Positions 11,566-20,913 of a stretch of DNA of 64,000 nt are shown here, piece after piece. Both the position numbers and the translations under genes were made by a program. How positions within the stretch are numbered: position 1 is the first letter of the stretch; each line of letters starts with the position of its first letter. Source of the DNA: Agapetus fuscipes. Taxonomy: Eukaryota; Arthropoda; Insecta; Trichoptera; Glossosomatidae. The DNA lies in the NCBI GenBank assembly GCA_951799405.1, contig OX637346.1:8455215-8519214 (forward strand), written 5' to 3'. A model generated the notes under the pieces. That model searched no databases. It saw nothing but the letters and a program-made list of their open reading frames with translations, and had not been told where the DNA came from.

Positions 11566-11636
11566 GCGTTTTTTTGTATCGAAAGTTCACGATAGGTGGC
11601 GGTTGAGCCATGGATTTTCTGTGTGTGAATAACACT
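11566..11636 (+). repeat. MITE C fragment
   Basis: Partial copy of a three-copy family (see 60715): the block GGCGGTTGAGCCATGGATTT followed by TGTGTGTGAATAAC. Confidence 0.45.
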
Positions 11637-14045
11637 GAAAGACATCAAACATGCATCTAAATTTGTAATCTGGAATTTTTCCGTACTAAAGATAGGTTTT
11701 TTTTAGGTTTTACAAATCATCTATGAAGCTGGTGGTGCATGGCGTGAGCCTGTTCATTGATGTTGAATATTTCAGCAGAAGGATTGTTACAAAACTTGAA
11801 AATAAAAATAAAAACTTCCGAAAATCTTTAAACGCTAATCACGCATTAAATAATGAAGGCAGTAGCATGAAGTCTACAATAAATTAAATATCTAGTCTTT
11901 CAAAAATCGTAAAAAAACATGTGGTTGCCTACCAATAATTGGAATCTATGCACGTCCCTGCTTACAATGTTAACAAGGATAAAGTCCTTTTTTACTTATG
12001 TGGGAGCTTACATTAGTGGGAGACTTGAGCCAGGAGTGAGGACACTCAAGATTATTGTCACTAAAATGACATGTAGGTATGTATTTATTTCCATGCTAAG
12101 GTTCCTACCTGAAGAAAATAGACGTATCACGTAGTATTCATTTATTCAAAGCATAATTGTACTATTTTTGACCACATGAGATCGGTGAACCATGGGTTAA
12201 AAATGACTGCTTTAGATCAGAAGCGATTCGTGATTCGTGTTCAAAACTAAGGTACCTACTGTGATTTTTTTTATCTATGTAGTTCTTTCACAAGCGTTAG
12301 CAAGCTCCGACTTGGATTGATATCCAAAGTGTAAGGAATTTAGCAGAACAGGGGGCTCATCTTAGTAGTTAGTACGCAATATCAGCTGTAGAGCGTTGAG
12401 CTGTAATGAAATCTTTTCCCAATGTAAACACACGAGCTGTAGAGCGGCACGTTCAATTTGTTGCGTACGACGCGACGCGTGAGTTATGAGCTTTATTTTC
12501 TTATATGTCCGAGAATAAACTTCAGCCGCTTATCAACTTATGTAATATCTATGATTATCTGCTCGCCAACTCAACAGATACATGTATTCCGTTCAAAGCC
12601 ATAAGGCTATGATTCAATTCCCTGAAATGTCTGACAATTCGAGGTTGCCAGACATTTCAGTGTATTATTTCAGCCCGTTTCACAGTGTTATGATTTTACT
12701 TGGGGTTCTTTTAATAAAATTTGAATTTAAAATTATTTTTCACAATATAGGTTACTATGTACCTACTGTTCACTCTTCACTCTCTGCTTACAGGTCTTTG
12801 CGTTACAATGGCCTAAGCGACTCTCTTTGTCCCACAGAATCTTTGCCCGTGTATATGTGTGCGGCAGAGACGATTCTTGCATATTAAATAACATGGTAGA
12901 TACTTCCATAATGGATTATACTAGAGCATTGTTCCACACTATACCAGAGTGTTCACACACACCAATCAACGTGCCTAGGCGCACGTCCACGCGAACTCAT
13001 ACGTTTCTTAACAGCAGTATACTGAAAAACTTAGAATGTGTAATAAATTACAACTTTTTAATTAGTTCAAAATGAAGGAGTACCTACAATGTAAATGCCA
13101 TTAATGATATCAAGAACCTACTTCTTCGAGAGCAGAAAAAATCTCATTTTAGTGTTTCGCAAAAGCTTGATCTTGAGGTACGATACACGCAATATAAAAA
13201 TAATTTCTTAATTACATATAGATTTATTTGCCAGAAGGGTTGCATTTTTTTTTCTCCCAGCCCCCCAAAAATAATCGCTTTTAATAATCAAGTTACCTAC
13301 CCTTTAAAATACCACCCTGCAACTAGCAACTAGCTAGTTATTTTAAGAATACAATATTTAATATTTAATATCAGAGTCCTGGTATAATGGTTTTTATCAC
13401 GAATGTCTGTCGGGTATGAAGATTGACTACTAAAATAACGGATTTTATGCGCCATTTTTTTTGTTTTATACTCGCGAGCACCCAGGGATAGGATATTTTG
13501 TGTACAGGCACTTCCTCTGCCTGAAAAAACGATAACAAATGTTTGCTGGGCTGACTTTATGTCCTGGGAGGGAAATAAAAACTAAAGCAGGCACTTACGC
13601 TGTGCCTACCTATACAGTACACACCTACTTATATGCTAACGTGGTAACTATGAATTATTATCTTTAAAGGCAGAAAAAAGATCTTTGCTGTAACTTTGAC
13701 AACTTTTCATTTCAGGTGGCTACAGCCGATTGTGTCATTTCCACTTATTCCTGTCTTGGCATATCCATTTTATTATACAAGGATATTTGTACTTGGTACA
13801 CGTAAAGTTATTGTGTATATCACATCCACACTTCAAATACCATCTTAAACTAAAGATGAGATTTTTTTTGATGATGTCTTGGTGTCTTTCGTACTCCTTG
13901 AAAGACACCAAGAGTTGGGTATTTTCTTCAATTGTATCACTTAGCTTTTATTCATATCCTTCTTTGACATTCACTCTAGATATCGCATAAAAACTTAAAA
14001 CGATTACTTTTACATTCTAATCGATATTGCTCCTTTCCTCTATAC
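11637..14045. other. Intergenic AT-rich stretch with two small hairpins
   Basis: No gene recognised. It has a 12-bp inverted repeat at 12622-12660 and a 13-bp one at 13878-13912. Part of 12880-13010 resembles 55320-55420 in reverse (CTCTAGTAT, then ATCCATTAT), suggesting another low-copy repeat. Confidence 0.4.
13878..13912. other. Perfect 13-bp hairpin, 9-nt loop
   Basis: CTTGGTGTCTTTC at 13878-13890 and its exact reverse complement at 13900-13912. Confidence 0.8.
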
Positions 14046-14218
14046 AATCTATAATCTAAGTTGCAAGGATAATATATTCATTTAAAGCTCTCAGATGTAT
14101 GCCCACAAACCAACACGTGTAGTTCGCGCTTACAAATGCTGAATGCGTACTTACAAATAAAATCCAAACCTCAAATGAACATAAGCCCCACAACTTTTGC
14201 CGACCTTCCGTGAAACAG
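14046..14218 (-). repeat. Repeat A copy, head missing; left arm of an inverted pair
   Basis: Nearly identical to the reverse complement of 14350-14520 and lies tail-outward, so the two copies can pair over roughly 165 bases with about 130 bases between them. Confidence 0.85.
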
Positions 14219-14274
14219 AAAATAATTTTTATATATTTGTTTGCTACATACCTATGTTATTTTTTAAAAACACT

Positions 14275-14530
14275 GCTTGACTTATAGGTTGGTATAAGGC
14301 GGACCACCCATACTGTAAAAAATGGTTCACTTTGCCAATGTCACCCCTGTTTCAGGGAAGGTCGGCAAAAGTTGTGGGGCTTATGTTCATTTGAGGTTTG
14401 GATTTTATTTGTAAGTACGCATTCAGCATTTGTAAGCGCGAACTACACGTGTTGGTTTGTGGGCATACATCTGAGAGCTTTAAATGAATATATCCTTGCA
14501 ACTTAGATTATAGATTATAGATTATTATAG
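14275..14530 (+). repeat. Repeat A, best copy of an unnamed ~250-bp dispersed family
   Basis: The family has a constant head close to TTCCTTGACTTATAGGTTGG. Then come GGCTGACCACCCATACTGTA, a GTTTCAGGGAAGGTCGGCAA block, a CGCGAACT block, and a constant tail GCAACTTAGATTATAGAT that runs into short TAGAT-like repeats. A fixed head plus a simple-repeat tail suggests a SINE or the 3' end of a LINE. No tRNA-like boxes, TIR or coding sequence are visible, and I cannot name it. This copy belongs to the 'ATACTGTA / GGGCTTATG' subfamily. Confidence 0.85.
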
Positions 14531-14689
14531 ACTGAAAAGTTCATAGCTTCCATTCTATCCAGATGCACAGTGAAACGCTGAGTGGAAACTGGTTAAATTA
14601 AAAATGTGTCGGCATGTATGCAATAAAACTGTCAAAGTCCTATAATTGTATGAAAAACGTGAAAGAGCAGAGATCAGATGTTTTTATGT

Positions 14690-15010
14690 GAATGATCTAT
14701 TTAAGTTGCGAGCGCCTTTGCCTTGCGGCGCGTGGTATGGCAGACAGAGGTAGATCCGTCGTCGCCCGCGCCCGAGCGGTCTCCGCGCCGCTGCTTCAGT
14801 CGATCTCCGAAGATCGCCGACTAGAGATCATTCAGATCCGTCGATACGTTTTGTCTGGTCCGTCAGCTGTTGTCGCTTTCGTTGGGAGACGGCGGAGTCG
14901 TCGGTCGATCGAACTTTCAAACGCGGAAATCGAAAATAATGACGAAACGAGTACACGAGTGTCACGATCGAGTCTGTTGTCGGGCGCGCCTGCTAATAAA
15001 TGCATTTTAT
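14690..15010 (+). promoter_or_regulatory. CpG-rich TATA-less promoter of the 15485 gene (Inr + DPE)
   Basis: A sharp GC- and CpG-rich island in AT-rich surroundings. TCAGTC at 14796-14801 fits the arthropod initiator TCAKTY, with the A (14798) as +1. AGATC at 14825-14829 fits the downstream promoter element RGWYV and sits exactly at +28 to +32. No TATA box is seen near -30. An apparent 111-residue open frame over the island (14692-15027) is best explained by its GC content. Confidence 0.6.
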
Positions 15011-15484
15011 TGAGTGGTCGTGCCTAATACTGCACATTAAAATAATAACAACACAACATCAAAACACACCGAAGATCATTAAAGTATTTGAGATATAAAT
15101 ACGCAGTTTAAAGAGTGTGCTTTTATTGAAAATAATTAAAAATTATATCATCTGCATTTGCTCAAGTCTTTGATTGTTTGTGTGGGTAAAATTTAAAAAT
15201 AGTGTGAAAATCATTTGTGTGTTTTTCGCGGGAAGGTGTTTTATTTTGTAATTTGTTGAAGAATTAGTGACCTTGGCTCTTTTCCAATTGCGAAAATACT
15301 TGTTGGTATGCGCGTAGGTATATTTATCTCAACGCTCATTGTGTAACAACTCAGCCTGGAGTTTCCCGCATGCAGCGCACCGGGAGAAATATTAGAATCC
15401 GTTTCAGGAGGTTTTCACTTTAATGCGAAAGGCGGGCTAAAAATGAATAAGTAATATCACTCCAATACACTTGAAAGCTTTGAA
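14798..15484 (+). other. Putative 5' leader with upstream ORFs
   Basis: If transcription starts at 14798 and no intron interrupts, the leader is 687 bases. It contains short upstream ORFs. One starts at 14939 (about 24 codons). Another is MRKAG at 15423-15440. A third is MNK at 15443-15454, in frame with the main start and ending in the TAA that closes the frame above it. A hidden 5' UTR intron is possible. Confidence 0.45.
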
Positions 15485-16955
15485 ATGAAGCAAAGTATGC
15501 CGGAAGGTCTATCATTCGACCGCGTGTCGGATGAAGATGGACCCCTCATCAACAATAATGTGATCCGCATTCAGCTGCGGGAGCCGCGCCACAGGAAGTG
15601 GGAGCTCTGCACGAGGAACTGCTCTCCTGGGAGGGTGTTCCCCACCATCCAGCTGTTCGACTGCGAAGGTAACCTGCTCGTGGAAACGAATGATGATAAT
15701 TTATCTATCAAAAGTTCCGACTTTGAAAAATCTCTCAGCAGAAGGCACTCCAAGTCGTTGGGAGCGAGCGACTTTGCAAAAAAGCAAATAAATTTCCCTC
15801 TGAAGAAAAATAACAGCATATCAGGAGACAGAACTTACACTAGACTCTATAAACGTACTGGGAGCAAAGAAGAAGAAATAAGTCTGGGAGGGACTTTTGA
15901 TGCAATCGAAACTGATTCATCATTTCAAAATGATAAAAAAAAATTGAGGATTCCTCTCTCGTACAGGAGAAGTGTCAGCAGTCCACTGAGTCTTTATTCT
16001 TCTGCATTTGATTCGAGCGAATTTGAAAATAGTAGTTATAAAAGCTCAGATAATGAAAGCTACGTACCCAATAAATCGTACAGATTCGTTGCTGGAAAAG
16101 CAGGTACCCTATTACTCTGTGACACAAATAACGGAAAATACCCTAATCGTAGACGACGTCCTTTGACAAGAAGGAGTACAGATTGTGACTCTACAAAATA
16201 TAGAGTGGATTTCGAAGCAAGTGAAGATCAAATGTCAAACATTTCGGACTGTAGCACACATTATGGGAACATAACGCTTTACAATTACAATGGAAAACCA
16301 GTCTCACCAAAGAGCTCCGTTTATAGAGAGTACTCCAAAATTAATGGTAGAAGTTATCCCAGGCGCGTGACCAAATCAGCGTCATACCACAAGCCGAAAT
16401 GTAAACAGTATGGAAATGTTGTACGGAGAGCAAATACTGAAATCATTCCAGCTACAAGAAATCAATACTTTCCGTTGAATGGCAAAAAAGTCATAAGGAA
16501 CATGTCTTTTTTAGACATTTACGTCAAAAGTCTTCCCACTAGTAAAAAAGAAACACCAGCCTGGCTGGATGAAGTTTGCAATAACGTGCAACTCCGGGAA
16601 AAATCTAAGAACTGCGTAAATGAAAACTGGAGAAAAGGCATGGTCATAAGCGATGATTCTACATATACGATAGACGTGGAAAAATGCCATGAAGACAAAG
16701 AACTAGACAGAGCTGTTGAACAAGAAATAAAGAGAAGACTCCGCAAGTATCAAAAAGTGTTGTCGTGTAGTGATTACTGGACGTGGAAGAAAGACTCAGC
16801 AGCTTGTCAAGAACCAGAGAAAACATGCCAGCAGACTTACTCTGACGGAGGAGATTCCTCTTCATCAGAAAGCTTGGATGAAGCTGACAAAGTCCTCATG
16901 AGACTGAGGAGAAGAATATTCCAGAACAGGAGGCGAGAGAAGAAATGCCGAGAAG
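15485..16955 (+). CDS. First coding exon of an unrecognised gene (490 codons, continues beyond window)
   Basis: Open from ATG 15485 (context GAAATGA, in-frame TAA at 15452 upstream) to an AAG|GTCAGT donor at 16956. The exon ends one base into a codon (phase 1). Without splicing the frame would stop at 17012, only 19 codons on. The peptide is acidic near its start (SDEDGPLINNN), then has a folded-looking patch (KWELCTRNCSPGRVFPTIQL). After that it is long, Ser/Lys/Arg-rich and probably disordered, ending in a charged helix-like region (RLRRRIFQNRRREKK). No signal peptide, membrane span or known domain is seen. Coding quality is good: long frame, sensible codons, no repeats. Function unknown. 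Confidence 0.85.
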
Positions 16956-16999
16956 GTCAGTATATTATTTTTTTGTACATCCGCCTTTTAGGGTTTTAT

Positions 17000-18340
17000 T
17001 TGATGGTTTTTTAGTATGCTAAGAGCCAGATTGTTGTTTTACATTTTTTCGCCACGAAAACAAACTTGCCCTTTGTCTGAAGACATTGACACCAATGATA
17101 TTAATCTCCTTGATCCCAAGCCAAATTCCTTCAATTTTTCTCTGGATTTCAGTCAACTTATGACAAACATCAAACCCCAAATTCATTGGCATCTGTCAAA
17201 TCATTAGCAGATTATAATTGTTCATACTCTTTTCACTTTTAACTGCAATAGTTCGTATAAAAGCTAAATTGATTACGTTGTCTTTGTAGCCATGTGTAAC
17301 GAAGTGGACTGGACACGAAGTATTGTTCACGTTGAGTCATTTTCCTTTTACGGTAGTGACCCAGTATCCCGAGCCTCGATTACCGAGTCATGGTCACACC
17401 GGTTATTCCACTGCAAGACAAGAATATACTTGAGAAAAAAATACCTGCTTAATAATAAATAAACTTACCCCAAGTATAAAGCATAACAAATAAACTTCAA
17501 CGTAACGTTTACCATAAAAATTAACTGTAACTCTTTTGAGTATTTTTGTTTTGCGTACGTTTGGCACGCTACGCTACTGTTAAGTTTAAACGTGAACTGT
17601 TTATTGTAATGTATGTAGGTACCTGTCAAGTGTGAAACATGGGATTAAGACTCTTTAACACTAATGATATGTTTTCGATGTACGATCGAGCAGATGGTCG
17701 TTGTTTTATTTACCAAATATAGCAGATACTCACTCATTCTCTTCAATCAAAACAATAGTAATTATTGACTAAATTATGGAAATTATATCCCATTTTTTGT
17801 GGCATCTACGTAACAACCAAACAATGTAAGAGGTGTTTTATTTATCGTTTTCAGGTCGAGGTTTTTTAATGCCTGATGATGATTTAAAGTGCCATCGGGA
17901 AATTATTTGGTCATATTAACAATGGTTTCCTCGTTAATGAAAGTAGAATATTTCAGTACATTTACGGCAGAAAATGTTAATCAGATTATGGGAAATTGAT
18001 TTTCTTATATAGTATCTTAGAATTAGTTGTTAACCGGTAAAAGTTAACAATGATTTTAAAATGGGGATTTCACATTTCTGTCAATATAAAATTAGAAAAA
18101 GTTTTTTTTTCTAGAATGCTCAGATTTATTTTCATGTAAAATTATTATTAAATGAAAACATGCAGTCATTATTCCTAAAAGGTTGGAGTCAAAGATTTTT
18201 TTTTGCGGTGGAAGTTTTCCATATAATGAGATTACAAAAAAGTTGGTCGGAATAATTTTCCATGTAAAAACTCGCGATGTTAATTTTGTTGTTTTTTGAG
18301 CTGCAACTGAAGCAAGTACCTACTGTAAGTAGGTATATAG
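17000..18340. other. Intron sequence, mostly unique and AT-rich
   Basis: A possible decayed MITE B lies at about 17490-17625 (AACGTAACGTTTACC, then GTTAAGTTTAAACGTGAACT). Sequence at 17290-17410 is less AT-rich and may be regulatory. Otherwise nothing is seen. Confidence 0.35.
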
Positions 18341-18470
18341 CTTCACGTTCAAACTCAACCAAAGCGTTTTTTTTATGGAAACTTAAAAAGCTCCTCTAGT
18401 GAGTGTTCAAGTTTGTATATATTTTTTGTAAAGACGCTATGGTTGCGTTTAAACGTAATGTTTTATACAC
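18341..18470. repeat. MITE B copy
   Basis: Left arm CACGTTCAAACTCAACCAAAG, centre CTCCTCTAGTGAGTGTT, right arm GCTATGGTTGCGTTTAAACG. Family described at 57396. Confidence 0.7.
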
Positions 18471-19127
18471 GATGAGTCCGTTACTCTTCAGTCCGACTGT
18501 TTACATCTATTTCTGGAGAGGAGAATTTTACAGAGCAGAAATGAGTCAGGGCAAACAGACAAGCCGTTGAATTTCCTGTTTTAATTTGAAAAACAAACAT
18601 GTTTTTAATAAATTTCGCCAGTTTTTATTTTCTCCATTAAAAATTTGTATACAACTTGGAAAATTTATGTTGCAAATTAAATTTATACAATTATTTATCA
18701 AGTGAATTTCAACACTTTTCTGTTTAATTTTTCAATACCTAGTTGTTCTATTTAAAAATATGTTCATATCACCTAAAAGGCATCATTTATCCCGAAAAAC
18801 TATTTTTGTTTATCCTTGCATGTACGAATATTTCCTTTGTACCTAAATACCCAACAACGTCCAATGCATGTACAATTGTAAAAAGTTTATAAATTACTAT
18901 TTAATATAATCGTGAGTAATATATTGGTTTGTTTACCGGCCAATCTGCTGTTTTTTTCATTCCGTAGATTTTTAGTCCGTGTAAAAAAATGCCACAAAAA
19001 CAAAAACCTTGTATAACTAGTGAGTGATAACATTGAAAAATTATAAATTTAATTTTTACTCAATTATGTAAGCATTGCCAAGAAAAGTTAAATACTCACT
19101 CTTTGATCCCACTTACAGTAGCTCGCG

Positions 19128-19250
19128 TATAAAACTTACCAAAAATCTATAGAACCAAAAACGCTCACTTCAGCCGCTGTTGTAATTTCCATACATTATT
19201 TGGTGAACAATATGGTTGAGTAAAAGCTAAATGTTGTATACTTGAGGTAT
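19128..19250. repeat. MITE B copy, diverged
   Basis: CGTATAAAACTTACC on the left, AAACGCTCACTTCAGCCGCT in the centre, TATACTTGAGG on the right. Confidence 0.6.
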
Positions 19251-19318
19251 GGCAGTGTAGTTTCTCGTAGAGGGTATTTTCAGATGACAGATTCACAGCC
19301 ACACGAATGATATTTTAA

Positions 19319-19460
19319 GTGTGACGTCACACGATCAGCTGTCGCGATATTTGTCATGGCGGTGGATCTGTCAAAACGAGATCTAGCCGGGAGATGAGAA
19401 ATTAAAGTGATTCATCTTTGTATTAATTAAGTTGCGCGTGCGCAGCTGACATTGAGATTA
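19319..19460. promoter_or_regulatory. Promoter- or enhancer-like cluster: CRE palindrome and NRF-1/ewg-type site
   Basis: GTGTGACGTCACAC (19319-19332) is a 14-bp palindrome around a full CRE. TGCGCGTGCGCA (19433-19444) is one base from the NRF-1 palindrome. An ATG at 19463 follows and opens a 31-codon frame before a repeat A insertion begins. This may be an alternative promoter of the host gene or a fragment of a mobile element. Confidence 0.35.
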
Positions 19461-19555
19461 CAATGTCAAAGCATGTTAGGGATATTATCGTAGTTCTGTT
19501 AAAAGGAGACAAAAATATCAATAAAAACAGGATAACAGTTAAGCAATTAATGTTT

Positions 19556-19802
19556 TCTATAATCTATAATCTAAGTTGTAAGGATATATTCATTCAAAGC
19601 TCTCAGATGTATGCCCACAAACAAACACGTGTAGTTCGCGCTTCAAATGCTGATTGTGTACTTATAAATAAAATCCAAACCTCAAATAAACATAAGCCCT
19701 GCAACTCTTGCCGACATTCCCTGAAACAGGGGTGACATTGGCAAAGTGAACCATTTTTTACAGTATGGGTGGTCAGTCTCATACCAACCTATAAGTCAAG
19801 GA
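19556..19802 (-). repeat. Repeat A, full copy
   Basis: Tail TATAATCTATAATCTAAG at the left, head ACCTATAAGTCAAGGAA at the right; same subfamily as 14275. Confidence 0.85.
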
Positions 19803-19886
19803 ATTAAATTAATTAATTAAATAATTTAATTATTTTTTAATGAATTAATTAATTTTAAAACTGAATATTTGTATTCATCACCTTTT

Positions 19887-20207
19887 TCATACATTTCTAT
19901 ACATGACATTCAATCTGTTTATCCTATTTTTAAGAACAAATAGGCCACTATGTCCTTCAGCGTCCCTGAATTCTTCTCCCCTCAATAATACGTGATAGCC
20001 CTGTATGATAAGATGAAGAAGACAGTATTTCTCATTTCTCAAAATGTGACCGAAGTACATAAGCTTTTTCTGCTTAATGGTCGGCAGAAGTTTCTTTGTG
20101 GTGCACTTACGTTGGAGGACTTCTTCATTGGTCATTGTTGGTGATAGAAAGACATTTCGAATGCTTCAATTTGTCTCCGTAGTGCTTTTGTGAGCGTCCA
20201 TCTCTCT
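19887..20207 (-). pseudogene. LINE C-terminal fragment, cut by the fold-back element
   Basis: On the reverse strand it reads ERWTLTKALRRQIEAFEM, then MTNEEVLQRKC, then KKLMYFGHILRNEKYCLLHL. These words are standard in the region after the reverse transcriptase of many insect LINEs. A frameshift or stop separates the first part from the second. The 5' side ends abruptly at the TTAA where the 20208-20913 element begins. Confidence 0.75.
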
Positions 20208-20913
20208 TTAAGGCGTGTTATAAAGCTAAATCTGCCATTTTTGTTTCTTACACTTTATGGTCTTAGCAAAATAGTTACAGTAATGAAAAAAATCAAGCAT
20301 GTTATTTATTTTTTTATCTTAATTATAAAGCTTGAACAAAATATATAACTTAAGAATTGCCACCACAAAATAAATATTGAAAAAAACGCGTTTTTTTACA
20401 TTTTTAGCTTTTTTTTCGTGTGTGCTGTATTTTGGATTTTTTTGTTTTGCTTTTTAATTACAGAACTATACATTGCTTAGGTTCCGTACTCAATATTTTT
20501 TTTATATTGTCAATAGTTTTTGAGTAAATATGGAAAAACTGAAACTACTTAATGAATTAAATTTTAATTAAATCAAAGAACACAGTTTTTCCATATTTAC
20601 TCAAAAACTATTGACATTTTAAAAAAAATGTTGAGTACGGAACCTAAGCAATGTATAGTTCTGTAATTAAAGAGCAAAAAAAAATCCAAAATATAGCACA
20701 CACGAAAAAAAAGCTAAAAATGTAAAAAAAACGCGTTTTTTTCAATATTTTTTTGTGGTGGCAATTCTTATATTATATATTTTGTTCAAGCTTTATAATT
20801 AAGATAAAAAATCAATAAACATGCTTGATTTTTTTCATTACTGTAACTATTTTGCTAAGATCATAAAGTGTAAGAAACAAAAATGGCATATTTGGCTTTA
20901 TAACACGCCTTAA
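20208..20913. mobile_element. Fold-back element, ~330-bp arms, TTAA at both ends
   Basis: Arms 20208-20541 and 20583-20913 are almost perfect reverse complements separated by 41 bases. Both outer ends read TTAAGGCGTGTTATAAAGC. TTAA is the duplication used by piggyBac-type (also Kolobok) transposases. There is no coding sequence. High arm identity implies recent insertion or gene conversion. A transcript crossing it would form a long double strand. Confidence 0.85.

Noticed and set aside
14692..15027. 111-residue Arg-rich open frame
   Set aside because: It spans the predicted promoter and start site; GC-rich composition alone keeps it open, and no domain or splice site supports it.
16956..17014. 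Extension of the 15485 frame to its stop
   Set aside because: The AAG|GTCAGT donor is near-perfect and the 19 added residues are hydrophobic and AT-encoded, unlike the exon.
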